Assembly: GCA_902495835.1 (NCBI GenBank)
Contig: CABUYS010000008.1
Coordinates: 1-23,565, forward strand
Reading direction: 5' to 3'
DNA from: an uncultured Oscillospiraceae bacterium
Lineage (GTDB): Bacteria; Bacillota; Clostridia; Oscillospirales; Acutalibacteraceae
Length of the DNA: 23,565 nucleotides
Numbering within the stretch: position 1 is the stretch's first letter; each line of letters starts with the position of its first letter. The notes below the pieces were generated by a model that saw only the letters and a list, made by a program, of their open reading frames with translations, searched no databases and was not told where the DNA came from. A program made the translations under genes and the position numbers. Below, one piece after another: positions 1-7,048 of this stretch.

Positions 1-475
<475 letters not shown>

Positions 476-539
476 TATTTGATTTTCTTTACTTTTTGTT
501 CTCCCTCGCTTTTTGTTTATTCGGTTTTCAGGGTACTCC

Positions 540-566
540 TCCGAGGCTCATACCTCGGAATTTTTT
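540..566 (+). terminator. Terminator after the rRNA operon
   Basis: CCGAGG (541-546) pairs with CCTCGG (553-558) around a six-base loop, with one more T-A pair, and is followed by six T. It would end the 23S transcript before tRNA-Glu. The rest of 476-643 is T-rich spacer in which I see no gene. Confidence 0.75.
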
Positions 567-643
567 ATTACTTTCCTGAAATATTATCTTTAGTTTATAT
601 AAACTACTTCTCTTTTTTATCTTGATTTTTTCTTCTGTTTTAT

Positions 644-718
644 GGCTCGTTGGTCAAGCGGTTAAGACACCGGCCTCTCACGCCGGTAACATGGGTTCGA
701 TTCCCATACGAGTCACCA
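644..718 (+). tRNA. tRNA-Glu (anticodon CTC)
   Basis: This is a complete cloverleaf. Acceptor strand GGCTCGT pairs with ACGAGTC (one G-T), the D-arm contains the invariant GG, the anticodon loop is CTCTCAC with CTC at positions 34-36, and the T-arm has GGTTCGATTCC. The terminal CCA is encoded (716-718). There is no strong terminator between it and the protein gene that starts 49 bases later, so the two may share a transcript. Confidence 0.95.
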
Positions 719-767
719 TGTAGATTATAAAATTTACTATTTTAATTTATAGAATGGTGGTTTTGTT

Positions 768-1082
768 ATGAATATTGAATGTGTTAGTGATAAAGCTTTA
801 GAAGATGTTTCTGGCGGATTTAGTTATGATAATACTGTAGTTATTAACGATGTTAAATTATCTCAAAAAGAGTTTGATGAATTAAAAAAAGCAAAAATTA
901 TAGGTGATGATGGCAAGCTTTATTATAGAGATGCTGAGAAGGCGTTTGATTTTTTAGAAAAAAAGGGATATGAAAGAAATGTTAAGACGTGTGCTGATCT
1001 AGGAATGTGTTATATGGCAATTGAAGAATGTCAACGTGAACATTGGGAAAAGAATGAACCTGTCAAATTGGAAATTATTTAA
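768..1082 (+). CDS. Small protein with double-glycine leader (bacteriocin or peptide-like precursor), 104 aa
   Basis: The protein begins with a short N-terminal segment ending in KALEDVSGG (residues 9-17). This is the classic double-glycine leader that is cut by C39-peptidase ABC transporters for class II bacteriocins, quorum peptides and some RiPPs. The 87 residues after GG are hydrophilic and charged (KLSQKEFDELKKAKI), with three Cys near the C-terminus (75, 81, 88). That is larger and more acidic/lysine-rich than a typical bacteriocin. The ATG has a GGTGG ribosome binding site seven bases upstream. A clear terminator follows at 1103. No C39 transporter, immunity gene or modifying enzyme is visible nearby, so a processing enzyme would have to be encoded elsewhere. 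The leader motif is seen directly; a secreted-peptide role is inference. I do not recognise the family of the core. Confidence 0.75.
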   Translation: MNIECVSDKALEDVSGGFSYDNTVVINDVKLSQKEFDELKKAKIIGDDGKLYYRDAEKAFDFLEKKGYERNVKTCADLGMCYMAIEECQREHWEKNEPVKLEII

Positions 1083-1102
1083 ATTTATAAATGTTATTTT
1101 AT

Positions 1103-1147
1103 GAGACTCTTGTTTATGTTTATTATTTGAGTCTCGTATTTTTTTGC
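1103..1147 (+). terminator. Terminator of the double-glycine-leader gene
   Basis: GAGACTC (1103-1109) pairs with GAGTCTC (1129-1135) across a long AT-rich loop, followed by GTA and a T-run. Confidence 0.7.
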
Positions 1148-1226
1148 AAATATAAGAAATTAAAAAATATTGTTAATGATTATGATTTGTTTTTGGTTTT
1201 GTAAAAAAAAATTAATATAAAAACGC

Positions 1227-1255
1227 TTGACATGTATTTTGCTTTGATTTATAAT
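1227..1255 (+). promoter_or_regulatory. Consensus sigma-A promoter upstream of tRNA-Asn
   Basis: TTGACA (1227-1232), a 17-base spacer and TATAAT (1250-1255) match the housekeeping consensus exactly. The next gene is tRNA-Asn, 150 bases downstream. I find no convincing open reading frame or complete RNA gene in 1256-1407; a tRNA-like D-arm near 1309 lacks a second half. Confidence 0.75.
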
Positions 1256-1407
1256 AGTTTCAAGTGGTTTGGGAAATAGTGATGGGTTGTATAAAGGTAT
1301 TTTTTAATTAGCTCCTTTGGTATAGTGAGCAGCGTATTGTAAAAGAGAAAAAATAAGTTTGTGATAATAAACAAAAAGTAGCATATAATAAAAACAATTA
1401 CATATAA

Positions 1408-1483
1408 TCCTCGTTAGCTCAGTCGGTAGAGCATGCGGCTGTTAACCGCAGGGTCGTTGGTTCGAGTCCAACACGGGGAGCCA
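1408..1483 (+). tRNA. tRNA-Asn (anticodon GTT)
   Basis: This is a complete cloverleaf. Acceptor TCCTCGT pairs with ACGGGGA (wobble allowed), the D-arm contains AGCTCAGTCGGTAGAGC, the anticodon loop is CTGTTAA with GTT, and the T-arm contains GGTTCGAGTCC. The discriminator is G and CCA is encoded (1481-1483). Confidence 0.96.
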
Positions 1484-1490
1484 GATAAAT

Positions 1491-1512
1491 CCTCATTTAG
1501 TGAGGGTTTTTT
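1491..1512 (+). terminator. Terminator after tRNA-Asn
   Basis: CCTCA (1491-1495) and TGAGG (1501-1505) form a stem with a five-base loop, followed by G and six T. Confidence 0.7.
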
Positions 1513-1568
1513 AATGTATAAAAACATATTGAAAAAATAGTTAAGAGTAATTTTATGGAGTAATTTAA

Positions 1569-2777
1569 ATGTTTAAAAAATTTATACTTGTGTGTTGCAG
1601 TGTTATTTTGTTTACTTCAAATCAGTTTTTATCTTCAGTAGATGCAAGAGGTGCTGAAGATATGAAAATGGAATCTAAAATTGGTCAAATGATGTGCTTA
1701 GACTTTAGGTTTTGGAATGACAAAGGTTTATGTAAGTCAGAGAAATCTTGTACAACCTTATCAAATAATGCAATATCCTCCCTAAAACCGGTTGTCGAAA
1801 TTAATGATGAAATTAAAGAAATTATATCGCGGTACCATATTGGAAGTGTAGTGCTATTTTCTGAAAATTTTCAAAATAAAGAACAAGCTAAAAAATTAAT
1901 ATATGATTTACAAAAAGCGGCTATAGATTCTGGAAATCCTCCTCTCTTAGTTTGTGTTGACCAAGAGGGTGGAAGAGTTGAAAGATTTTCTTTTGGAAGA
2001 AATAGGCTTAAAAATAATGCTGAAATTTGTAATTCCGAGGAAGCTTTTGAAAAGGGTAAAATTATAGCAGAGGAACTTGCTGAATTAGGAATAAATTGCG
2101 ATTTTGCTCCTGTTGTTGATATTAACAGTAACCCTAGAAATCCGGTTATTAATGTACGTTCTTTTGGTGATAACTTCCAAATCGTATCTGATGAAGGAGT
2201 AGCTTTTATGAAAGGATTGCATTCTAAAGGTATAGTGGCGACTGCAAAACATTTTCCGGGACATGGTGACACAGATGTTGATTCTCATGTAGGATTACCG
2301 AGAGTAAACAAATCTTTATCGAATCTTGAACAATTTGAACTTAAACCATTTAAAGCTTTAATTGATACAGGTGTAGATATGATTATGGCAGCACACATTG
2401 AACTTCCTAAAATTGAAAGCAATACTATAATTTCTAAAAAAGATGGTAAAGAGATTTGTATTCCGGCGTCCTTATCAAAATCTATTTTAACAGGTTTATT
2501 AAGAAACAAACTGAAGTTTAAAGGTGTTATTATTACTGATGCGATGAACATGAAAGCTGTTTCCGAAAATGTAGATAAATTAGAAGCGATAAAAATGGCA
2601 ATTAAGGCTGGCGCAGATATGATTTGTATGCCTGTTACTTTAAGGAGTATAGAGGATATATCAAAGCTTGATGATGTTTATGAAAATTTAAAAAACGCAG
2701 TAAATAATAAAGAACTTTCTTTAAAACAAATAAATTGCTCTGTTAATCGTATTCTGAAATTGAAATTTCGAAAATAA
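1569..2777 (+). CDS. nagZ: Exported beta-N-acetylhexosaminidase, glycoside hydrolase family 3 (NagZ-type)
   Basis: GH3 beta-N-acetylhexosaminidases of this type release N-acetylglucosamine from cell-wall muropeptides. Residues 1-27 form a Sec signal peptide (MFKK, then a hydrophobic stretch, cleavage near VDA|RG) with no lipobox, so secretion into the wall space is expected. Family motifs appear in order: DQEGGRV (131-137), the signature KHFPGHGDTDVDSH (227-240) holding the Asp-His dyad (D238/H240) that is the acid/base in this subfamily, and ITDAMNM (322-328) with the nucleophile aspartate D324. At 402 residues it is a single catalytic domain with no C-terminal extension. The ATG follows GGAG with eight bases between. 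The gene looks intact and is probably host core rather than part of the mobile region that begins just after it. Confidence 0.93.
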   Translation: MFKKFILVCCSVILFTSNQFLSSVDARGAEDMKMESKIGQMMCLDFRFWNDKGLCKSEKSCTTLSNNAISSLKPVVEINDEIKEIISRYHIGSVVLFSENFQNKEQAKKLIYDLQKAAIDSGNPPLLVCVDQEGGRVERFSFGRNRLKNNAEICNSEEAFEKGKIIAEELAELGINCDFAPVVDINSNPRNPVINVRSFGDNFQIVSDEGVAFMKGLHSKGIVATAKHFPGHGDTDVDSHVGLPRVNKSLSNLEQFELKPFKALIDTGVDMIMAAHIELPKIESNTIISKKDGKEICIPASLSKSILTGLLRNKLKFKGVIITDAMNMKAVSENVDKLEAIKMAIKAGADMICMPVTLRSIEDISKLDDVYENLKNAVNNKELSLKQINCSVNRILKLKFRK

Positions 2778-2880
2778 AGTTATATTAAAAATAATTTATA
2801 TATCTGAACTATAACGCTTGCTAAAGTATGCAACCGTTAGTCACAGAATTAATTGGTTTAAGTTAAGCAAAAAGAAGCAA

Positions 2881-2923
2881 AAAAATAGATAAAATCAGGG
2901 TTTAAGCTTGATTCTATTTTTTT
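2881..2923 (+). terminator. Terminator downstream of nagZ
   Basis: AAAAATAGA (2881-2889) pairs with TCTATTTTT (2913-2921), with an inner ATCA/TGAT stem, and leads into a T-run. It lies directly before the IS200 remnant. Confidence 0.65.
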
Positions 2924-2929
2924 GTATAT

Positions 2930-3303
2930 AGAAAACCACACGAAAGCCCGAGTGGTTTGGTGATAGCTTAAGTGCTGTAAAAATGGAATAAAAACTCCTT
3001 TCGATATAGAATATAATAATAGTTAGAAACCTGCTAAAGGGGGCACATTAAAAGGAGGAAAATTAAAGTGAATGACACATATGAAAGTGGAACTGCAAAT
3101 ATCATAAAGATTAGAAATAGGAACTATGTTTAGAAAATAAAGAATATAAATTGAGATAACAGTTAATATTTAATAATATAAGTCTATTTATGGATAGTAA
3201 TTAACAATCTTTTCGTAAGTGTCGGACTGTATCAGCCTCCTTTATAGGCGACTAGTAGAACAGGGCTTCGCGAATTAAATAAATACCTCCGACTAGGATG
3301 GGG
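2930..3303 (+). mobile_element. Internally deleted IS200 (IS200/IS605 family) remnant
   Basis: The left end has the IS hairpin (AACCACACG, loop AAAGCC, CGAGTGGTT, 2934-2957) with one mismatch. It matches the left end of the copy at 21262, which has a perfect stem. Further matches are the AAAGGAGG ribosome binding site with the first codons of tnpA (from GTG at about 3069), a scrap resembling the RLKIG part of TnpA, the GAGATAACAGTTAAT segment after the tnpA stop, and the right-end block from about 3215 to 3303. Most of tnpA is gone, so the copy is about 370 bases against about 705 for the other. It cannot encode a transposase and could only move in trans. Boundaries are approximate. Confidence 0.8.
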
Positions 3304-3332
3304 ATGCTTATTTATTTTAAAAAAATAAGCAT
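3304..3332. terminator. Perfect hairpin at the IS200 right edge
   Basis: ATGCTTATTT (3304-3313) and AAATAAGCAT (3323-3332) are perfect inverted repeats with an AT-only loop. It may act as a terminator or be part of the IS right end; the sequence does not decide. Confidence 0.45.
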
Positions 3333-3390
3333 ACGGTTGAAATCCATTACTTTATATGAGGGAGATTTTTAAAAAATTAAAATATTCTTT

Positions 3391-3477
3391 TTGCCCACAG
3401 TTTTGCCCACAACCAGCGAAAGTTTTGAAACCGAAAAATAGAGGTAAATTTAGCTTGCCCACAATTATTGTGGGCAA
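3391..3477. repeat. TTGCCCACA repeat cluster beside the integrase (candidate arm-type or att sites)
   Basis: Three direct copies of TTGCCCACA lie at 3391, 3403 and 3455. An inverted copy at 3468-3477 forms a perfect ten-base palindrome with the third (TTGCCCACAA, TTA, TTGTGGGCAA). The cluster sits eight bases beyond the stop codon of the integrase remnant. Short direct and inverted repeats next to an integrase gene are typical of arm-type binding sites or an attachment region. That reading is inference; a transcription terminator is less likely because no T-run follows on the minus strand. Confidence 0.5.
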
Positions 3478-3485
3478 AATTAAAT

Positions 3486-4192
3486 TTATAGGTTTAAATA
3501 GATTGAAGAAAGCTTATTCATACATTCACGTTGATGATTTGGTAGAGAACTTCCATATCTATCCAATGTAATTGAAGGTCTGGCATGACCTAAAATTTTT
3601 GAAAGAGTTTTTATATCCACACCACGTTCCAATGAGCGAGTTGCAAAAGTATGTCTTAAAGTATGAACATTTACATCGTATAATTTACATTTGTCTAAAA
3701 TATCTTTGTACTTAGTAAAAAATCCCCTAGGTTCATAAGCCGTGAAATTCCTATTAGGAAAAACAAAGTCAGTCAATTTTTGAGATTTACCCTTTTCTGT
3801 TTTTCTTGCACATTGAATTTTTTTGTATTCAAGTAGGTCATTGTATAATTCTTTAATAATAGGGATATTTCTAATTGAATTATTTGTTTTTGGCTCACTA
3901 AGTTTAAGAATAGAGTTGTTATCTGATTCATTATAAATGTCTTTTTGCCTACTTAAAGAGTGTCTTATTCGCACTAAAGGGTTATTAGGATCGAGGTCAA
4001 TATCCATCCACCTAAGCCCTAATAATTCGCCTTCTCTAACTCCGGTAAATAAAGCAAAGATAATCGCAAAACCTGATTGCCAAGTTTCAAGATTATCTTT
4101 CACGGTTGCAATTAACTTATCTTGTTCCATAGGTGTTAAAACCCTTATTTCACGTTTTGGGACAGTTTGAGTAATTACTCCACTTAACTTTC
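3486..4192 (-). pseudogene. Tyrosine recombinase/integrase, C-terminal catalytic domain only
   Basis: Phage-type tyrosine integrases carry out site-specific integration and excision. The piece keeps most catalytic-domain motifs: TGVREGELLGLRW with the first Arg, HTLRHTFATRSLERG with the His-x-x-Arg pair, ILGHARPSIT with the second His, and LDRYGSSL with the Tyr nucleophile. An ATG at 4130 would give 214 residues; the frame stays open upstream to about 4192 (VITQTVPKREIRVLTPMEQ), then runs into a TGA. The arm-binding and core-binding domains (about 150-170 residues in the family) are missing. The reading frame is replaced by an NRPS adenylation fragment on the same strand, so a deletion has fused two genes. 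Without its DNA-binding half it should be inactive for integration. Confidence 0.88.
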
Positions 4193-4543
4193 AGGATAAG
4201 ATTTGTCAAGCGGAACCATTATGGCACCAATTTTACAAATTGCCAGTACAGCCGCAACAACTTTGTAAGATCTTTCCAAATTAACTCCTATGATGGAATT
4301 TCTGCCAATGCCCTCATTAAGTAATTTTATCTCTGTATCACGGACTAAATTATATAACTGTTTATATGAAATTGTTTCGTTCAAAAGGTCATCTGTAATT
4401 ATCGCTTTTTCAGGGCTATTTTTTAATTTTTCAATGAAAAGTGCATATACCCCTTTTGTTACATCATGATTAACAATAGTCTTCTTAGATAAATCCATGA
4501 CTTTATTTAAATATATTGTTTCATCATTAGATTGTCTCTTCAA
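4184..4543 (-). pseudogene. NRPS adenylation domain, N-terminal fragment
   Basis: The protein resembles the start of a nonribosomal peptide synthetase adenylation domain: ALFIEKLKNSPEKAII, then ISYKQLYNLV, then the core A1-A2 region ending VPLDKSYPES. Adenylation domains activate an amino acid as its adenylate. Only about 119 residues remain of an expected ~500; the frame stops just where the integrase sequence begins, and the ATP-binding core motifs A3-A10 are absent. The best start is TTG 4543, preceded by AAGGTGAT, which overlaps the last codons of the SAP-domain gene; ATG 4499 is an alternative. It is inactive as an adenylating enzyme. It suggests a natural-product cluster once lay here. 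Confidence 0.78.
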
Positions 4544-5330
4544 GTATATCACCTTCTTGCAAATCATCTATTTCATTTCTATATTCATCAATCAGACTTG
4601 ATCTATATCTTTTTTCACCCGGATTATCACGAACTTTTCTCCAAAGCAGTGCTGCCACTTTCATTTTGTCCTTAAAAAATTTAGAACGACTATCCTTATT
4701 AAAATCTCTTACAAAATTATTCCATTGGTAAGTCCGTTCTTCCGGCTGCATAAAATCAAATGGATAAGTTTTTGTGAATTTACATTGTTTGCCTATTTTA
4801 TATACTTTTAGTAAATCCATTACAGTAAAATTTTTATTTTTCTCTTTTTTTACTTTTCTAACTGTTGCAGCCATTTCCTTTGTAAATTTAAAATTTTTTT
4901 CTCCGAGTATCGTCCCACAAAATGTTCTCCACTCCGGACTAAACTTAAAACCATTAATAATTTTGTCGTTCAACTTTGAGTAATCTTTGCTATTTATATC
5001 AACAATTAAATCAAGTTTCTCATCTTTAATACCCACTTGAAAATCTGTGGACTTATTATCACAAAATTCTCCGGTACCTCCAAGCAAAACGCCTTCAATA
5101 CGCGATTTTAATGTAGCTTTTGTCCCGTCAGACGGAATTTGATATCTTTTACATATTTCTTGTAATTCTTCTTTATACCAGTAGTATTTATTAAATTCTT
5201 GAATTGACATGTTTGTACTAAATTCAGGTCGATTTTCTTTTAAACTTCCTTCACCGCCTGCTGCAAATATTGTATTAGAATTCATAAATATCAATACTCC
5301 TATTAACATTGTAATTGAAAGTCTATTCAT
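4527..5330 (-). CDS. Secreted SAP/DUF6434-like protein, 267 aa
   Basis: Residues 1-24 look like a Sec signal peptide (MNRLSITMLIGVLIFMNS, cleavage near IFA|AGG). From about residue 35 the sequence resembles Bacillota proteins with a SAP-like segment: NRPEFSTNMSIQEFNKYYWY followed by a helix-extended-helix stretch up to about residue 85. The C-terminal half has the pattern of the DUF6434-like part (WRTFCGTILGEKNFKFTKEM, later WNNFVRDFNKD). Such proteins are normally cytoplasmic DNA- or RNA-related proteins that begin near the NRPEF segment, so the signal peptide is odd and may come from a gene fusion. The ATG lies 26 bases after the aldolase fragment, with only a weak ribosome binding site. 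The function is not known; the domain call is from pattern recognition. Confidence 0.62.
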   Translation of the reverse strand: MNRLSITMLIGVLIFMNSNTIFAAGGEGSLKENRPEFSTNMSIQEFNKYYWYKEELQEICKRYQIPSDGTKATLKSRIEGVLLGGTGEFCDNKSTDFQVGIKDEKLDLIVDINSKDYSKLNDKIINGFKFSPEWRTFCGTILGEKNFKFTKEMAATVRKVKKEKNKNFTVMDLLKVYKIGKQCKFTKTYPFDFMQPEERTYQWNNFVRDFNKDSRSKFFKDKMKVAALLWRKVRDNPGEKRYRSSLIDEYRNEIDDLQEGDILEETI

Positions 5331-5356
5331 AAAATTTATCCATTATCAATTTAAAT

Positions 5357-5749
5357 CTATTCCGATAAATGGACTAGACGATTTATCTTTTGAATCAAAA
5401 TTTTTTTATTATCACTCTGAAAAATATTTCTGCCTATAGAAACACCTTTTGCACCACACGTCATTGCGCTTTTTACCATATTTAGTACATGTTCCTCATC
5501 TTGCTTATCTCCACCTGCAACTAACACAGGAATTGGAGTATTATTAATAAGTTCTCGAAAAATATTTTCATTACTTATGTACGGGATTTTAATCATGTCA
5601 GCGCCCAATTCCAATCCTATACGAGCAACATGTTTTATATTATTTATATCTGAAGGATCAACGCCTTCTCCTCGAGGATATAGCATAACCAAAAGAGGCA
5701 TCCCGTATTTATTGCATTCTGAAGAAATTTTTGAAAAATCTCTGATCAT
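5357..5749 (-). pseudogene. Class I (DeoC/FbaB-type) aldolase, C-terminal half
   Basis: The sequence matches the second half of archaeal-type class I fructose-bisphosphate aldolases and 2-amino-3,7-dideoxyheptulosonate synthases. Visible are MPLLVMLYPRGEGV, the Schiff-base segment GLELGADMIKIPY (lysine present), TPIPVLVAGG, and the phosphate-binding CGAKGVSIGRNIFQ. The family is about 260 residues; only 130 remain. The upstream half is replaced, at about 5745, by the front of a SLOG-like gene in another frame. The half barrel should not fold into an active enzyme. In antibiotic clusters, homologues of this family (GriI type) make aminohydroxybenzoate precursors, so with the NRPS piece it could be a relic of such a pathway; this is inference. 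Confidence 0.75.
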
Positions 5750-6101
5750 TTCGCTTTATTATAGCGAATCTGGGTGGAATTTTTTCTATATCGGGGTAAA
5801 TTGTATCGTCAAAAATTTTTAAAGTATTATCATATTCATCTTTTTCTTTAGGCATATACGAAAGTATACAATACGATTTTACAAAGGGATAATCCTTTTT
5901 AAGATCATCAATCGTATGAGCACATAACCAATCAAAATCACCTTTGCCACCACTATAGAAAGTAGTTACATCGTGATTTTCAATAAAGTTTACAATTTCT
6001 TTTTTTAGTTTTTCCGGTAAATCTTCTTTACCAAAAACACTTGAGTGCCCAGCAAAACAACATATCTTATTGTAATTATTATGGGAAAAAGAATTTTCCA
6101 T
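5709..6101 (-). pseudogene. SLOG/DUF1273-like protein, N-terminal part
   Basis: Rossmann-like SLOG proteins bind nucleotide-type ligands. The start matches the family pattern: KICCFAGHSSVF, then FIENHDVTTFYSGGKGDFDW, and later IPPRFAIIKRN where the homologous loop is usually followed by a second conserved half. At about 5745 the similarity ends. The frame then reads 12 codons of aldolase DNA in the wrong frame before stopping, giving 130 residues instead of about 180. The ATG has a good AGGAGATGATAATCT ribosome binding site and a likely promoter at 6146-6175, so the chimeric gene may still be transcribed. Confidence 0.65.
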
Positions 6102-6145
6102 AGATTATCATCTCCTAATTTTATTATCTCTGTACACGATAACGT

Positions 6146-6195
6146 ATTATATGGAAATTCCCGATAAACGGTAAATTTTAATATAATACGGGAAT
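6146..6195. promoter_or_regulatory. Divergent promoter/operator region between the SLOG fragment and the first XRE gene
   Basis: For the minus strand, TTTACC (6170-6175), an 18-base spacer and TATAAT (6146-6151) form a likely promoter of the SLOG fragment. An inverted repeat, ATTCCCG (6157-6163) and CGGGAAT (6189-6195), brackets the -35 region. Two CGATAA(A)CG-like boxes lie at about 6137 and 6162. The layout suggests control by the divergently encoded XRE regulator; this is inference. Confidence 0.5.
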
Positions 6196-6259
6196 ATATA
6201 AATATAAAAAAAGATAAACTTTCTATATACAAAATTTTTTAATATAGGGAGGTTTATAC

Positions 6260-6514
6260 TTGAGTAAAAATAAATCAGGACATCGTATACGTGCAGCTAG
6301 GTTTATGAACAATCCTGTTATATCACAAACAGATTTAATAGCAAAAATGCAGATAATGGGATTTAATATCTCAAAAAATATTATGTCACGTATAGAGCAT
6401 GGCGAAAGATATGTTACCGACCTTGAACTTATTGCATTTGCTAAAGTATTGAATGTTACCACGACATGGTTACTAGGAGAAACAGACGATGCAAGTAAAA
6501 AAACTGAAATATAA
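6260..6514 (+). CDS. XRE-family helix-turn-helix regulator, 84 aa (array member 1)
   Basis: This is a small single-domain Cro/CI-type DNA-binding protein. The HTH occupies roughly residues 8-70: SQTDLIAKMQIMGFNISKNI, then MSRIEHGERYVTDLELIAFA and the closing NVTTTWLLGETDD typical of XRE repressors. The TTG start is fixed by GGGAGG eight bases upstream (6247-6252). It has no effector or protease domain, so it is probably a simple repressor. It is a paralogue of array member 3 at 7049 (shared RxVTDxEL and LNVxTxxLLG pattern). Its likely operator is the inverted repeat at 6157-6195, shared with the divergent SLOG fragment. Confidence 0.88.
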   Translation: MSKNKSGHRIRAARFMNNPVISQTDLIAKMQIMGFNISKNIMSRIEHGERYVTDLELIAFAKVLNVTTTWLLGETDDASKKTEI

Positions 6515-6545
6515 AGCTTAACTTTTACGTTATCTTATAAATTTA

Positions 6546-6585
6546 ATCTGTATTACAGATAAAAGTCAATATCTATATTTCAGAT
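6546..6585. promoter_or_regulatory. Paired 15-bp operators before array member 2
   Basis: ATCTGTATTACAGAT (6546-6560) is a perfect palindrome, and ATCTATATTTCAGAT (6571-6585) is the same site with two changes (13 of 15 identical). Their centres are 25 bases apart, just upstream of the start codon at 6613. Twin palindromes at this spacing are typical repressor operators. Confidence 0.65.
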
Positions 6586-6612
6586 ATTTCATAATGTTTT
6601 CGAGGTGATATT

Positions 6613-6834
6613 GTGATATTTGAGAATATTAGAACATTGAGAGAGGATAGAGATATAAAACAATATACTTTGGCTAATTTACTAAATATAGCACAGAACA
6701 CTTATTCGCAATATGAAACAGGAAAAATAGAATGGACAGCTACTATGTTAATTAAATTGGCTAATTTTTATGAAACAAGTGTGGATTATTTATTGGGTCT
6801 AGTGGATAAACCTGATCAATATTTTAAAGGATGA
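6613..6834 (+). CDS. XRE-family helix-turn-helix regulator, 73 aa (array member 2)
   Basis: A compact Cro/CI-type HTH fills most of the protein: FENIRTLREDRDIKQYTLAN, then NTYSQYETGKIEW and TSVDYLLGLVD. Start GTG 6613 follows the CGAGGTGAT ribosome binding site. It belongs to the same subtype as the minus-strand regulator at 18436 (NIRxLRE, QxSxNxYE, SVDYxVD patterns). The paired palindromes at 6546-6585 lie directly in its promoter region, which fits autorepression. Confidence 0.88.
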   Translation: MIFENIRTLREDRDIKQYTLANLLNIAQNTYSQYETGKIEWTATMLIKLANFYETSVDYLLGLVDKPDQYFKG

Positions 6835-6840
6835 TTATTT

Positions 6841-6921
6841 ATATCAGTCAAAGATTTAGAGATTATACTTCCATTACTTCAAAGGCTTTCAGAAAATAAC
6901 AATGAAAACAAGAAAAAGTAA
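6841..6921 (+). CDS. Possible 26-aa micro-ORF with non-standard start
   Basis: Just after array member 2 a frame reads ISVKDLEIILPLLQRLSE and ends at TAA 6919-6921. It has an amphipathic, protein-like composition and an AAAGGATGA ribosome binding site at a plausible distance. The only start available is ATA, so either an ATG has decayed or this is not translated. It is reported only as a candidate. Confidence 0.25.
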   Translation: MSVKDLEIILPLLQRLSENNNENKKK

Positions 6922-6957
6922 CAAAAAGTTTAGATTCTATTTTTATTTTACTTTTTG

Positions 6958-7033
6958 CACATGACATTCACTAAATGTCATGTGTGAATTAATTTTATCA
7001 TAAAATCTAGTTTATGACAACCAGTAAATGTCA
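6958..7033. promoter_or_regulatory. Paired 19-bp operators before array member 3
   Basis: TGACATTCACTAAATGTCA (6962-6980) and TGACAACCAGTAAATGTCA (7015-7033) share TGACA/TGTCA arms and a CAxTAAA core. The first site extends to a perfect 11-base inverted repeat (CACATGACATT, 6958-6968, with 6974-6984). The second lies directly on the ribosome binding site side of the gene at 7049. They bracket the likely promoter. Confidence 0.7.
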
Positions 7034-7048
7034 ATAGGAGTGTATAGC

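Noticed and set aside
1305..1350. tRNA-like stretch (AGCTCCTTTGGTATAGTG) before tRNA-Asn
   Set aside because: It resembles a tRNA 5' half with a D-arm, but there is no anticodon stem, T-arm or CCA end, so it is not called as a gene.
6832..6900. 22-codon frame from ATG 6832 (MIIYISQRF...)
   Set aside because: It overlaps the previous gene's stop, has an unnatural composition, and the overlapping ISVKDLEII frame is more protein-like.
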